Origin: Rhytidiadelphus loreus
Lineage: Eukaryota; Streptophyta; Bryopsida; Hypnales; Hylocomiaceae
Direction of reading: 5' to 3'
NCBI GenBank assembly: GCA_947034895.1
Contig: OX344763.1
Coordinates: forward strand, 54,807,025 to 54,871,024
Length of the DNA: 64,000 bases
Both the position numbers and the translations under genes were made by a program. The notes under the pieces were generated by a model. That model was given only the letters and a program-made list of their open reading frames with translations. It searched no databases and had not been told where the DNA came from. Shown in pieces: positions 37,556 through 51,238 of this stretch. Numbering within the stretch: the first letter of the stretch is position 1; each line of letters opens with the position of its first letter.

Positions 37556-39220
37556 CGGGTAGTCAATGTCTATGATTTGGTGTGTCAAACGCAAAATTGG
37601 AGCAACGTTCCTGCCTTGAACTTTAATGACTGTCCAAAAAGATATATTGTCATGGATATTCACGTAAAGAAAATGGTAAAACATGTTTGTGCAAGTTGCA
37701 TTTATTCCTAAACTCATGCATTCAAAGCAATATGCACGTTCGGGTAGTCAATGTCTATGATTTGGTGTGTCAAATGAAAAATTGGGGCAACGTTCCTGCC
37801 TTGAACTTTAATGACTGTCCAAAAAGATATAATGTCATGGATATTCACGTAAAGAAAATGGTAAAACATGTTTGTGCAAGTTGCATTTATTCCTAAACTC
37901 ATGCATTCAAAGCAATATGCACGATCGGGTAGTCACTGTCTATGATTTGGTGTGTCAAATGAAAAATTGGGGCAACGTTCCTGCCTTGAACTTTAATGAC
38001 TGTCCAGAAAAAAATAATGTCATGGATATTCACGTAAATAAAATGGTAAAACATGTTTGTGCAAGTTGCATTTATTCCTAAACTCATGCATTCAAAGCAA
38101 TATGCACGTTCGGGTAGTCACTGTCTATGATTTGCTGTGTCAAACTAAAAATTGGGGCAACGTTCCTGCCTTGAACTTTAATGACTGTCCAAAAAGATAT
38201 ATTGTCATGGATATTCACGTAAAGAAAATGGTAAAACATGTTTGTGCAAGTTGCATTTATTCCTAAACTCATGCATTCAAAGCAATATGCACGTTCGGGT
38301 GGTCACTGTCAATGATTTTGTGTGTCAAATGAAAAATTGGGGCAACGTTCCTGCCTTGATCTTTAATGACTGTCCAAAAAGATATATTGTCATGGATATT
38401 CACGTAAAGAAAATGGTAAAACATGTTTGTGCAAGTTGCATTTATTCCTAAACTCATGCATTCAAAGCAATATGCACGTTCGGGTAGTCACTGTCTATGA
38501 TTTGGTATGTCAAACTAAAAATTGGGGCAACGTTCCTGCCTTGAACTTTAATGACTGTCCAAAAAGATATATTGTCATGGATATTCACGTAAAGAAAATG
38601 GTAAAACATGTTTGTGCAAGTTGCATTTATTCCTAAACTCATGCATTCAAAACAATATGCACGTTTGGGTGGTCACTATCAATGATTTTGTGCGTGAAAC
38701 TAAAAATTGGGGCAATGTTCCTGCCTTGAACTTTAATGACTGTCCAAAAAAATATAATGTCAAGAAAATTCACGTAAAGAAAATGGTAAAACATGTTTGT
38801 GCAAGTTGCATTTATTCCTAAACTCATGCATTCAAAGCAATATGCACGTTCGGGTAGTCAATGTCTATGATTTGGTGTGTCAAACGCAAAATTGGAGCAA
38901 CGTTCCTGCCTTGAACTTTAATGACTGTCCAAAAAGATATATTGTCATGGATATTCACGTAAAGAAAATAGTAAAACATGTTTGTGCAAGTTGCATTTAT
39001 TCCTAAACTCATGCATTCAAAGCAATATGCACGTTCGGGTAGTCACTGTCTATGATTTTGTGCGTGAAACTAAAAATAGGGGCAATGTTCCTGCCTTGAA
39101 CTTTAATGACTGTCCAAAAAGATATAATGTCATGGATATTCACGTAAAGAAAATGGTAAAACATGTTTGTGCAAGTTGCATTTATTCCTAAACTCATGCA
39201 TTCAAAGCAATATGCACGTT
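37556..39220. repeat. Block G 13-mer, copy 1 (nine aligned units)
   Basis: The unit order is: CAAACGCAAAATTGGAGC; AGTCAATGTC; CACGATCGGG with CCAGAAAAAAATAATG; TTTGCTGTGTC; GGTGGTCACTGTCAATG with CTTGATCTTT; TGGTATGTC; the GTCAAGAAAATTC unit; then CAAACGCAAAA and AAATAGGGG. All are found again 2405 bp on. CCAGAAAAAAATAATG (38006 and 40411) and TTTGCTGTG (38131 and 40536) are restricted to these copies. Confidence 0.83.
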
Positions 39221-39405
39221 CGGGTGGTCACTGTCAATGATTTTGTGTGTCAAATGAAAAATTGGGGCAACGTTCCTGCCTTGATCTTTAATGACTGTCC
39301 AAAAAGATATATTGTCATGGATATTCACGTAAAGAAAATGGTAAAACATGTTTGTGCAAGTTGCATTTATTCCTAAACTCATGCATTCAAAGCAATATGC
39401 ACGTT
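38851..39405. repeat. Three-unit tandem duplication, copy 1 (555 bp)
   Basis: The units carry CAAACGCAAAATTGGAGC, AAATAGGGG, and GGTGGTCACTGTCAATG with CTTGATCTTT. The same three follow immediately at 39406-39960. Their ends differ only by AAAGAAAATAG against AAATAAAATAG in the first unit, as far as I can see. Confidence 0.85.
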
Positions 39406-39960
39406 CGGGTAGTCAATGTCTATGATTTGGTGTGTCAAACGCAAAATTGGAGCAACGTTCCTGCCTTGAACTTTAATGACTGTCCAAAAAGATATATTGT
39501 CATGGATATTCACGTAAATAAAATAGTAAAACATGTTTGTGCAAGTTGCATTTATTCCTAAACTCATGCATTCAAAGCAATATGCACGTTCGGGTAGTCA
39601 CTGTCTATGATTTTGTGCGTGAAACTAAAAATAGGGGCAATGTTCCTGCCTTGAACTTTAATGACTGTCCAAAAAGATATAATGTCATGGATATTCACGT
39701 AAAGAAAATGGTAAAACATGTTTGTGCAAGTTGCATTTATTCCTAAACTCATGCATTCAAAGCAATATGCACGTTCGGGTGGTCACTGTCAATGATTTTG
39801 TGTGTCAAATGAAAAATTGGGGCAACGTTCCTGCCTTGATCTTTAATGACTGTCCAAAAAGATATATTGTCATGGATATTCACGTAAAGAAAATGGTAAA
39901 ACATGTTTGTGCAAGTTGCATTTATTCCTAAACTCATGCATTCAAAGCAATATGCACGTT
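39406..39960. repeat. Three-unit tandem duplication, copy 2 (555 bp)
   Basis: Second copy of the 555-bp group. A third start (CAAACGCAAAA unit at 39961) follows but continues into the 13-mer order, so the duplication inserted three units between two 13-mer copies. Confidence 0.85.
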
Positions 39961-41625
39961 CGGGTAGTCAATGTCTATGATTTGGTGTGTCAAACGCAAA
40001 ATTGGAGCAACGTTCCTGCCTTGAACTTTAATGACTGTCCAAAAAGATATATTGTCATGGATATTCACGTAAATAAAATGGTAAAACATGTTTGTGCAAG
40101 TTGCATTTATTCCTAAACTCATGCATTCAAAGCAATATGCACGTTCGGGTAGTCAATGTCTATGATTTGGTGTGTCAAATGAAAAATTGGGGCAACGTTC
40201 CTGCCTTGAACTTTAATGACTGTCCAAAAAGATATAATGTCATGGATATTCACGTAAAGAAAATGGTAAAACATGTTTGTGCAAGTTGCATTTATTCCTA
40301 AACTCATGCATTCAAAGCAATATGCACGATCGGGTAGTCACTGTCTATGATTTGGTGTGTCAAATGAAAAATTGGGGCAACGTTCCTGCCTTGAACTTTA
40401 ATGACTGTCCAGAAAAAAATAATGTCATGGATATTCACGTAAAGAAAATGGTAAAACATGTTTGTGCAAGTTGCATTTATTCCTAAACTCATGCATTCAA
40501 AGCAATATGCACGTTCGGGTAGTCACTGTCTATGATTTGCTGTGTCAAACTAAAAATTGGGGCAACGTTCCTGCCTTGAACTTTAATGACTGTCCAAAAA
40601 GATATATTGTCATGGATATTCACGTAAAGAAAATGGTAAAACATGTTTGTGCAAGTTGCATTTATTCCTAAACTCATGCATTCAAAGCAATATGCACGTT
40701 CGGGTGGTCACTGTCAATGATTTTGTGTGTCAAATGAAAAATTGGGGCAACGTTCCTGCCTTGAACTTTAATGACTGTCCAAAAAGATATATTGTCATGG
40801 ATATTCACGTAAAGAAAATGGTAAAACATGTTTGTGCAAGTTGCATTTATTCCTAAACTCATGCATTCAAAGCAATATGCACGTTCGGGTAGTTGCTGTC
40901 TATGATTTGGTATGTCAAACTAAAAATTGGGGCAACGTTCCTGCCTTGAACTTTAATGACTGTCCAAAAAGATATATTGTCATGGATATTCACGTAAAGA
41001 AAATGGTAAAACATGTTTGTGCAAGTTGCATTTATTCCTAAACTCATGCATTCAAAACAATATGCACGTTTGGGTGGTCACTATCAATGATTTTGTGCGT
41101 GAAACTAAAAATTGGGGCAATGTTCCTGCCTTGAACTTTAATGACTGTCCAAAAAAATATAATGTCAAGAAAATTCACGTAAAGAAAATGGTAAAACATG
41201 TTTGTGCAAGTTGCATTTATTCCTAAACTCATGCATTCAAAGCAATATGCACGTTCGGGTAGTCAATGTCTATGATTTGGTGTGTCAAACGCAAAATTGG
41301 AGCAACGTTCCTGCCTTGAACTTTAATGACTGTCCAAAAAGATATATTGTCATGGATATTCACGTAAATAAAATGGTAAAACATGTTTGTGCAAGTTGCA
41401 TTTATTCCTAAACTCATGCATTCAAAGCAATATGCACGTTCGGGTAGTCACTGTCTATGATTTTGTGCGTGAAACTAAAAATAGGGGCAATGTTCCTGCC
41501 TTGAACTTTAATGACTGTCCAAAAAGATATATTGTCATGGATATTCACGTAAAGAAAATGGTAAAACATGTTTGTGCAAGTTGCATTTATTCCTAAACTC
41601 ATGCATTCAAAGCAATATGCACGTT
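39961..41625. repeat. Block G 13-mer, copy 2
   Basis: It follows copy 1 in order. Differences are CTTGAACTTT at about 40762 for CTTGATCTTT, AGTTGCTGTC at 40892, and TATATTG for TATAATG in the last unit (about 41528). Confidence 0.8.
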
Positions 41626-44400
41626 CGGGTAGACACTGTCTATGATTTGGTATGTCAAACTAAAAATTGGGGCAACGTTCCTGCCTTGAACTTTAATGAC
41701 TGTCCAAAAAGATATATTGTCATGGATATTCACGTAAAGAAAATGGTAAAACATGTTTGTGCAAGTTGCATTTATTCCTAAACTCGTGCATTCAAAGCAA
41801 TATGCACGTTCGGGTAGTCAATGTCTATGATTTGGTGTGTCAAATGAAAAATTGGGGCAACGTTCCTGCCTTGAACTTTAATGACTGTCCAAAAAGATAT
41901 AATGTCATGGATATTCACGTAAAGAAAATGATAAAACATGTTTGTGCAAGTTGCATTTATTCCTAAACTCATGCATTCAAAACAATATGCACGTTTGGGT
42001 GGTCACTATCAATGATTTTGTGCGTGAAACTAAAAATTGGGGCAATGTTCCTGCCTTGAACTTTAATGACTGGCCAAAAAAATATAATGTCAAGAAAATT
42101 CACGTAAAGAAAATAGTAAAACATGTGTGTGCAAGTTGCATTTATTCCTAAACTCATGCATTCAAAGCAATATGCACGTTCGGGTAGTCAATGTCTATGA
42201 TTTGGTGTGTCAAACGCAAAATTGGAGCAACGTTCCTGCCTTGAACTTTAATGACTGTCCAAAAAGATATATTGTCATGGATATTCACGTAAATAAAATG
42301 GTAAAACATGTTTGTGCAAGTTGCATTTATTCCTAAACTCGTGCATTCAAAGCAATATGCACGTTCGGGTAGTCAATGTCTATGATTTGGTGTGTCAAAT
42401 GAAAAATTGGGGCAACGTTCCTGCCTTGAACTTTAATGACTGTCCAAAAAGATATATTGTCATGGATATTCACGTAAAGAAAATGGTAAAACATGTTTGT
42501 GCAAGTTGCATTTATTCCTAAACTCATGCATTCAAAGCAATATGCACGTTCGGGTAGTCAATGTCTATGATTTGGTGTGTCAAATGAAAAATTGGGGCAA
42601 CGTTCCTGCCTTGAACTTTAATGACTGTCCAAAAAGATATACTGTCATGGATATTCACGTGAAGAAAATGGTAAAACATGTTTGTGCAAGTTGCATTTAT
42701 TCCTAAACTCATGCATTCAAAGCAGTATGCACGTTCGGGTAGTCAATGTCTATGATTTGGTGTGTCAAATGAAAAATTGGGGCAACGTTCCTGCCTTGTA
42801 CTTTAATGACTGTCCAAAAAGATATATTGTCATGGATATTCACGTAAAGAAAATGGTAAAACATGTTTGTGCAAGTTGCATTTATTCCTAAACTCATGCA
42901 TTCAAAGCAATATGCACGTTCGGGTAGTCACTGTCTATGATTTGGTATGTCAAAATAAAAATTGGGGCAACGTTCCTGCCTTGAACTTTAATGACTGTCC
43001 AAAAAGATATATTGTCATGGATATTCACGTAAAGAAAATGATAAAACATGTTTGTGCAAGTTGCATTTATTCCTAAACTCATGCATTCAAAACAATATGC
43101 ACGTTTGGGTGGTCACTATCAATGATTTTGTGCGTGAAACTAAAAATTGGGGCAATGTTCCTGCCTTGAACTTTAATGACTGACCAAAAAAATATAATGT
43201 CAAGAAAGTTCACGTAAAGAAAATAGTAAAACATGTTTGTGCAAGTTGCATTTATTCCTAAACTCATACATTCAAAGCAATATGCACGTTCGGGTAGTCA
43301 ATGTCTATGATTTGGTGTGTCAAACGCAAAATTGGGGCAACGTTCCTGCCTTGAACTTTAATGACTGTCCAAAAAGATATATTGTCATGGATATTCACGT
43401 AAAGAAAATGGTAAAACATGTTTGTGCAAGTTGCATTTATTCCTAAACTCATGCATTCAAAGCAATATGCACGTTCGGGTAGTCAATGTCTATGATTTGG
43501 TGTGTCAAATGAAAAATTGGGGCAACGTTCCTGCCTTGAACTTTAATGACTGTCCAAAAAAAAATAATGTCATGGATATTCACGTAAAGAAAATGGTAAA
43601 ACATGTTTGTGCAAGTTGCATTTATTCCTAAACTCATGCATTCAAAGCAATATGCACGATCGGGTAGTCACTGTCTATGATTTGGTGTGTCAAATGAAAA
43701 ATTGGGGCAACGTTCCTGCCTTGAACTTTAATGACTGTCCAAAAAAAAATAATGTCATGGATATTCACGTAAAGAAAATGGTAAAACATGTTTGTGCAAG
43801 TTGCATTTATTCCTAAACTCATGCATTCAAAGCAATATGCACGTTCGGGTAGTCACTGTCTATGATTTGTTGTGTCAAACTAAAAATTGGGGCAACGTTC
43901 CTGCCTTGAACTTTAATGACTGCCGAAAAAAATATAATGTCAAGAAAATTCACGTAAAGAAAATAGTAAAACATGTTTGTGCAAGTTGCATTTATTCCTA
44001 AACTCATGCATTCAAAGCAATATGCACGTTCGGGTAGTCACTGTCTATGATTTGGTGTGTCAAATGAAAAATTGGGGCAACGTTCCTGCCTTGAACTTTA
44101 ATGACTGTCCAAAAAGATATATTGTCATAGATATTCACGTAAAGAAAATAGTAAAACATGTTTGTGCAAGTTGCATTTATTCCTAAACTCATGCATTCAA
44201 AGCAATATGCATATTCGGGTAGTCACTGTCTATGATTTGGTGTGTCAAACGAAAAATTGGGGCAATGTTCCTGCCTTGAACTTTAATGACTGTCCAAAAA
44301 GATATATTGTCATGGATATTCACGTAAAGAAAATGGTAAAACATGTTTGTGCAAGTTGCATTTATTCCTAAACTCATGCATTCAAAACAATATGCACGTT

Positions 44401-44584
44401 TGGGTGGTCACTGTCTATGATTTGGTATGTCAAACTAAAAATTGGGGCAATGTTCCTGCCTTGAACTTTAATGACTGACCAAAAAAATATAATGTCAAGA
44501 AAATTCACGTCAAGAAATAGTAAAACATATTTGTGCAAGTTGCATTTATTCCTAAACTCATGCATTCAAAGCAATATGCACGTT
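44401..44584. repeat. 184-bp monomer 1
   Basis: One A is missing in the run after CACGTCAAG, giving CAAGAAATAG at 44511-44520 where full units have four A's after the G. The unit also combines TTTGGGTGG at its start with TGACC and GTCAAGAAAATTC. It is the first frame-shifting indel in the window: every unit before it is 185 bp. Confidence 0.92.
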
Positions 44585-45694
44585 CGGGTAGTCAATGTCT
44601 ATGATTTGGTGTGTCAAACGCAAAATTGGAGCAACGTTCCTGCCTTGAACTTTAATGACTGTCCAAAAAGATATATTGTCATGGATATTCACGTAAAGAA
44701 AATGGTAAAACATGTTTGTGCAAGTTGCATTTATTCCTAAACTCATGCATTCAAAGCAATATGCACGTTCGGGTAGTCAATGTCTATGATTTGGTGTGTC
44801 AAATGAAAAATTGGGGCAACGTTCCTGCCTTGAACTTTAATGACTGTCCAAAAAGATATATTGTCATGGATATTCACGTAAAGAAAATGGTAAAACATGT
44901 TTGTGCAAGTTGCATTTATTCCTAAACTCATGCATTCAAAGCAATATGCACGTTCGGGTAGTCAATGTCTATGATTTGGTGTGTCAAATGAAAAATTGGG
45001 GCAACGTTCCTGCCTTGAACTTTAATGACTGTCCAAAAAGATATATTGTCATGGATATTCACGTAAAGAAAATGGTAAAACATGTTTGTGCAAGTTGCAT
45101 TTATTCCTAAACTCATGCATTCAAAGCAATATGCACGTTCGGGTAGTCATTGTCTATGATTTGGTGTGTCAAACGAAAAATTGGGGCAACGTTCCTGCCT
45201 TGAACTTTAATGACTGTCCAAAAAGATATATTGTCATGGATATTCACGTAAAGAAAATGGTAAAACATGTTTGTGCAAGTTGCATTTATTCCTAAACTCA
45301 TGCATTCAAAGCAATATGCACGTTCGGGTAGTCAATGTCTATGATTTGGTGTGTCAAATGAAAAATTGGGGCAACGTTCCTGCCTTGAACTTTAATGACT
45401 GTCCAAAAAGATATATTGTCATGGATATTCACGTAAAGAAAATAGTAAAACATGTTTGTGCAAGTTGCATTTATTCCTAAACTCATGCATTCAAAGCAAT
45501 ATGCACGTTCGGGTAGTCACTGTCTATGATTTGGTGTGTCAAATGAAAAATTGGGGCAACGTTCCTGCCTTGAACTTTAATGACTGTCCAAAAAGATATA
45601 TTGTCATGGATATTCACGTAAAGAAAATGGTAAAACATGTTTGTGCAAGTTGCATTTATTCCTAAACTCATGCATTCAAAGCAATATGCACGTT

Positions 45695-46618
45695 CGGGTA
45701 GTCACTGTCTATGATTTGGTGTGTCAAACGAAAAATTGGGGCAACGTTCCTGCCTTGAACTTTAATGACTGTCCAAAAAGATATAGTGTCATGGATATTC
45801 ACGTAAAGAAAATAGTAAAACATGTTTGTGCAAGTTGCATTTATTCCTAAACTCATGCATTCAAAACAATATGCACGTTTGGGTGGTCACTGTCTATGAT
45901 TTGGTATGTCAAACTAAAAATTGGGGCAATGTTCCTGCCTTGAACTTTAATGACTGACCAAAAAAATATAATGTCAAGAATATTCACGTCAAGAAATAGT
46001 AAAACATGTTTGTGCAAGTTGCATTTATTCCTAAACTCATGCATTCAAAGCAATATGCACGTTCGGGTAGTCAATGTCTATGATTTGGTGTGTCAAACGC
46101 AAAATTGGAGCAACGTTCCTGCCTTGAACTTTAATGACTGTCCAAAAAGATATATTGTCATGGATATTCACGTAAAGAAAATGGTAAAACATGTTTGTGC
46201 AAGTTGCATTTATTCCTAAACTCATGCATTCAAAGCAATATGCACGTTCGGGTAGTCAATGTCTATGATTTGGTGTGTCAAATGAAAAATTGGGGCAACG
46301 TTCCTGCCTTGAACTTTAATGACTGTCCAAAAAGATATATTGTCATGGATATTCACGTAAAGAAAATGGTAAAACATGTTTGTGCAAGTTGCATTTATTC
46401 CTAAACTCATGCATTCAAAGCAATATGCACGTTCGGGTAGTCATTGTCTATGATTTGGTGTGTCAAACGAAAAATTGGGGCAACGTTCCTGCCTTGAACT
46501 TTAATGACTGTCCAAAAAGATATATTGTCATGGATATTCACGTAAAGAAAATGGTAAAACATGTTTGTGCAAGTTGCATTTATTCCTAAACTCATGCATT
46601 CAAAGCAATATGCACGTT
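45695..46618. repeat. Block H module, copy at 45.7 kb
   Basis: Five units including one 184-bp unit: AGATATAGTG; the short unit; CAAACGCAAAATTGGAGC; AGTCAATGTC; AGTCATTGTC. The same order is at 47358-48281, where the last unit has CAAACGCAAAATTGGGG for CAAACGAAAAATTGGGG. Confidence 0.78.
45880..46063. repeat. 184-bp monomer 2
   Basis: Same CAAGAAATAG deletion (45990-45999). It has GTCAAGAATATTC instead of the GTCAAGAAAATTC of monomer 1, a subtype shared with 46989, 47543 and 49576. Confidence 0.9.
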
Positions 46619-46988
46619 CGGGTAGTCAATGTCTATGATTTGGTGTGTCAAACGAAAAATTGGGGCAACGTTCCTGCCTTGAACTTTAATGACTGTCCAA
46701 AAAGATATATTGTCATGGATATTCACGTAAAGAAAATGGTAAAACATGTTTGTGCAAGTTGCATTTATTCCTAAACTCATGCATTCAAAGCAATATGCAC
46801 GTTCGGGTAGTCAATGTCTATGATTTGGTGTGTCAAATGAAAAATTGGGGCAACGTTCCTGCCTTGAACTTTAATGACTGTCCAAAAAGATATATTGTCA
46901 TAGATATTCACGTAAAGAAAATAGTAAAACATGTTTGTGCAAGTTGCATTTATTCCTAAACTCATGCATTCAAAACAATATGCACGTT

Positions 46989-47172
46989 TGGGTGGTCACT
47001 GTCTATGATTTGGTATGTCAAACTAAAAATTGGGGCAATGTTCCTGCCTTGAACTTTAATGACTGACCAAAAAAATATAATGTCAAGAATATTCACGTCA
47101 AGAAATAGTAAAACATGTTTGTGCAAGTTGCATTTATTCCTAAACTCATGCATTCAAAGCAATATGCACGTT
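46989..47172. repeat. 184-bp monomer 3
   Basis: Same deletion (47099-47108), GTCAAGAATATTC subtype. It is followed by an AGTCACTGTC/CAAATG unit, not the usual CAAACGCAAAA unit, so the module was recombined on its right side. Confidence 0.9.
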
Positions 47173-47542
47173 CGGGTAGTCACTGTCTATGATTTGGTGT
47201 GTCAAATGAAAAATTGGGGCAACGTTCCTGCCTTGAACTTTAATGACTGTCCAAAAAGATATATTGTCATGGATATTCACGTAAAGAAAATGGTAAAACA
47301 TGTTTGTGCAAGTTGCATTTATTCCTAAACTCATGCATTCAAAGCAATATGCACGTTCGGGTAGTCACTGTCTATGATTTGGTGTGTCAAACGAAAAATT
47401 GGGGCAACGTTCCTGCCTTGAACTTTAATGACTGTCCAAAAAGATATAGTGTCATGGATATTCACGTAAAGAAAATAGTAAAACATGTTTGTGCAAGTTG
47501 CATTTATTCCTAAACTCATGCATTCAAAACAATATGCACGTT

Positions 47543-47726
47543 TGGGTGGTCACTGTCTATGATTTGGTATGTCAAACTAAAAATTGGGGCAATGTTCCTG
47601 CCTTGAACTTTAATGACTGACCAAAAAAATATAATGTCAAGAATATTCACGTCAAGAAATAGTAAAACATGTTTGTGCAAGTTGCATTTATTCCTAAACT
47701 CATGCATTCAAAGCAATATGCACGTT
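47543..47726. repeat. 184-bp monomer 4
   Basis: Same deletion (47653-47662), GTCAAGAATATTC subtype, only three units after the previous short unit. It is preceded by the AGATATAGTG unit, as at 45880 and 49576. Confidence 0.9.
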
Positions 47727-48466
47727 CGGGTAGTCAATGTCTATGATTTGGTGTGTCAAACGCAAAATTGGAGCAACGTTCCTGCCTTGAACTTTAATGA
47801 CTGTCCAAAAAGATATATTGTCATGGATATTCACGTAAAGAAAATGGTAAAACATGTTTGTGCAAGTTGCATTTATTCCTAAACTCATGCATTCAAAGCA
47901 ATATGCACGTTCGGGTAGTCAATGTCTATGATTTGGTGTGTCAAATGAAAAATTGGGGCAACGTTCCTGCCTTGAACTTTAATGACTGTCCAAAAAGATA
48001 TATTGTCATGGATATTCACGTAAAGAAAATGGTAAAACATGTTTGTGCAAGTTGCATTTATTCCTAAACTCATGCATTCAAAGCAATATGCACGTTCGGG
48101 TAGTCATTGTCTATGATTTGGTGTGTCAAACGCAAAATTGGGGCAACGTTCCTGCCTTGAACTTTAATGACTGTCCAAAAAGATATATTGTCATGGATAT
48201 TCACGTAAAGAAAATGGTAAAACATGTTTGTGCAAGTTGCATTTATTCCTAAACTCATGCATTCAAAGCAATATGCACGTTCGGGTAGTCAATGTCTATG
48301 ATTTGGTGTGTCAAATGAAAAATTGGGGCAACGTTCCTGCCTTGAACTTTAATGACTGTCCAAAAAGATATATTGTCATGGATATTCACGTAAAGAAAAT
48401 GGTAAAACATGTTTGTGCAAGTTGCATTTATTCCTAAACTCATGCATTCAAAGCAATATGCACGTT

Positions 48467-49390
48467 CGGGTAGTCACTGTCTATGATTTGGTATATCAAA
48501 CTAAAAATTGGGGCAACGTTCCTGCCTTGAACTTTAATGACTGTCCAAATAGATATATTTTCATGCATATTCACGTAAAGAAAATAGTAAAACATGTTTG
48601 TGCAAGTTGCATTTATTCCTAAACTCATACATTCAAAGCAATATGCACGTTCGGGTAGTCACTGTCTATGATTTGGTGTGTCAAACTAAAAATTGGGGCA
48701 ATGTTCCTGCCTTGAACTTTAATGACTGACCAAAAAAATATAATGTCAAGAAAATTCACGTCAAGAAATAGTAAAACATGTTTGTGCAAGTTGCATTTAT
48801 TCCTAAACTCATGCATTCAAAGCAATATGCACGTTCGGGTAGTCAATGTCTATGATTTGGTGTGTCAAATGAAAAATTGGGGCAACGTTCCTGCCTTGAA
48901 CTTTAATGACTGTCCAAAAAGATATATTGTCATGGATATTCACGTAAAGAAAATGGTAAAACATGTTTGTGCAAGTTGCATTTATTCCTAAACTCATGCA
49001 TTCAAAGCAATATGCACGTTCGGGTAGTCAATGTCTATGATTTGGTGTGTCAAATGAAAAATTGGGGCAACGTTCCTGCCTTGAACTTTAATGACTGTCC
49101 AAAAAGATATATTGTCATGGATATTCACGTAAAGAAAATGGTAAAACATGTTTGTGCAAGTTGCATTTATTCCTAAACTCATGCATTCAAAGCAATATGC
49201 ACGTTCGGGTAGTCATTGTCTATGATTTGGTGTGTCAAATGAAAAATTGGAGCAACGTTCCTGCCTTGAACTTTAATGACTGTCCAAAAAGATATATTGT
49301 CATGGATATTCACGTAAAGAAAATAGTAAAACATGTTTGTGCAAGTTGCATTTATTCCTAAATTCATGCATTCAAAGCAATATGCACGTT
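48467..49390. repeat. Block H five-unit module, copy 1
   Basis: The first unit carries TGGTATATC with CCAAATAGATATATTTTC and CATGCATATTC. The short unit 48652, two AGTCAATGTC units and an AGTCATTGTC unit with TTGGAGC and AAATTCATGC follow. The order repeats at 50315-51238. Confidence 0.83.
48652..48835. repeat. 184-bp monomer 5
   Basis: Same deletion (48762-48771) but with a CGGGTAGTC start and GTGTGTCAAAC in place of the TTTGGGTGG start. It is a chimera of a common 5' half and the deleted 3' half. The same chimera is at 50500. Confidence 0.9.
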
Positions 49391-49575
49391 CGGGTAGTCA
49401 CTGTCTATGATTTGGTGTGTCAAACGAAAAATTGGGGCAACGTTCCTGCCTTGAACTTTAATGACTGTCCAAAAAGATATAGTGTCATGGATATTCACGT
49501 AAAGAAAATAGTAAAACATGTTTGTGCAAGTTGCATTTATTCCTAAACTCATGCATTCAAAACAATATGCACGTT

Positions 49576-49759
49576 TGGGTGGTCACTGTCTATGATTTGG
49601 TATGTCAAACTAAAAATTGGGGCAATGTTCCTGCCTTGAACTTTAATGACTGACCAAAAAAATATAATGTCAAGAATATTCACGTCAAGAAATAGTAAAA
49701 CATGTTTGTGCAAGTTGCATTTATTCCTAAACTCATGCATTCAAAGCAATATGCACGTT
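49576..49759. repeat. 184-bp monomer 6
   Basis: Same deletion (49686-49695), TTTGGGTGG start and GTCAAGAATATTC subtype. Preceded by the AGATATAGTG unit. Confidence 0.9.
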
Positions 49760-50314
49760 CGGGTAGTCAATGTCTATGATTTGGTGTGTCAAACGCAAAA
49801 TTGGAGCAACGTTCCTGCCTTGAACTTTAATGACTGTCCAAAAAGATATATTGTCATGGATATTCACGTAAAGAAAATGGTAAAACATGTTTGTGCAAGT
49901 TGCATTTATTCCTAAACTCATGCATTCAAAGCAATATGCACGTTCGGGTAGTCATTGTCTATGATTTGGTGTGTCAAACGAAAAATTGGGGCAACGTTCC
50001 TGCCTTGAACTTTAATGACTGTCCAAAAAGATATATTGTCATGGATATTCACGTAAAGAAAATGGTAAAACATGTTTGTGCAAGTTGCATTTATTCCTAA
50101 ACTCATGCATTCAAAGCAATATGCACGTTCGGGTAGTCAATGTCTATGATTTGGTGTGTCAAATGAAAAATTGGGGCAACGTTCCTGCCTTGAACTTTAA
50201 TGACTGTCCAAAAAGATATATTGTCATGGATATTCACGTAAAGAAAATGGTAAAACATGTTTGTGCAAGTTGCATTTATTCCTAAACTCATGCATTCAAA
50301 GCAATATGCACGTT

Positions 50315-51238
50315 CGGGTAGTCACTGTCTATGATTTGGTATATCAAACTAAAAATTGGGGCAACGTTCCTGCCTTGAACTTTAATGACTGTCCAAATAG
50401 ATATATTTTCATGCATATTCACGTAAAGAAAATAGTAAAACATGTTTGTGCAAGTTGCATTTATTCCTAAACTCATACATTCAAAGCAATATGCACGTTC
50501 GGGTAGTCACTGTCTATGATTTGGTGTGTCAAACTAAAAATTGGGGCAATGTTCCTGCCTTGAACTTTAATGACTGACCAAAAAAATATAATGTCAAGAA
50601 AATTCACGTCAAGAAATAGTAAAACATGTTTGTGCAAGTTGCATTTATTCCTAAACTCATGCATTCAAAGCAATATGCACGTTCGGGTAGTCAATGTCTA
50701 TGATTTGGTGTGTCAAATGAAAAATTGGGGCAACGTTCCTGCCTTGAACTTTAATGACTGTCCAAAAAGATATATTGTCATGGATATTCACGTAAAGAAA
50801 ATGGTAAAACATGTTTGTGCAAGTTGCATTTATTCCTAAACTCATGCATTCAAAGCAATATGCACGTTCGGGTAGTCAATGTCTATGATTTGGTGTGTCA
50901 AATGAAAAATTGGGGCAACGTTCCTGCCTTGAACTTTAATGACTGTCCAAAAAGATATATTGTCATGGATATTCACGTAAAGAAAATGGTAAAACATGTT
51001 TGTGCAAGTTGCATTTATTCCTAAACTCATGCATTCAAAGCAATATGCACGTTCGGGTAGTCATTGTCTATGATTTGGTGTGTCAAATGAAAAATTGGAG
51101 CAACGTTCCTGCCTTGAACTTTAATGACTGTCCAAAAAGATATATTGTCATGGATATTCACGTAAAGAAAATAGTAAAACATGTTTGTGCAAGTTGCATT
51201 TATTCCTAAATTCATGCATTCAAAGCAATATGCACGTT
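50315..51238. repeat. Block H five-unit module, copy 2
   Basis: It matches 48467-49390 at 1848 bp (10 units, two of them short). TGGTATATC occurs only in these two copies, and the AAATTCATGC junction ends both. Confidence 0.83.
50500..50683. repeat. 184-bp monomer 7
   Basis: Same deletion (50610-50619) on the CGGGTAGTC-start background, matching 48652 at an offset of 1848 bp. Confidence 0.9.

Larger units (their letters stand above)
37371..44400. repeat. Block G: 13-mer HOR with an internal 3-mer
   Basis: Units 37556-39220 recur in order at 39961-41625 (2405 bp, 13 units). Inside, a 3-unit group is tandemly duplicated at 38851-39405 and 39406-39960. A further match at 5735 bp (31 units) links 37186-37740 with 42921-43475. 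From this block rightward, T at unit position 92 (GATATATTG) and AAAATGG at 116-120 become the dominant alleles. Confidence 0.8.

Noticed and set aside
44471..44740. Longer 89-codon frames next to the 184-bp units, also at 45950, 47059, 47613, 48722, 49646, 50570, 52974, 55378, 59447 and 62776.
   Set aside because: They are made by the 1-bp deletion joining two frames of the repeat. They are a consequence of the indel and show no sign of constraint.
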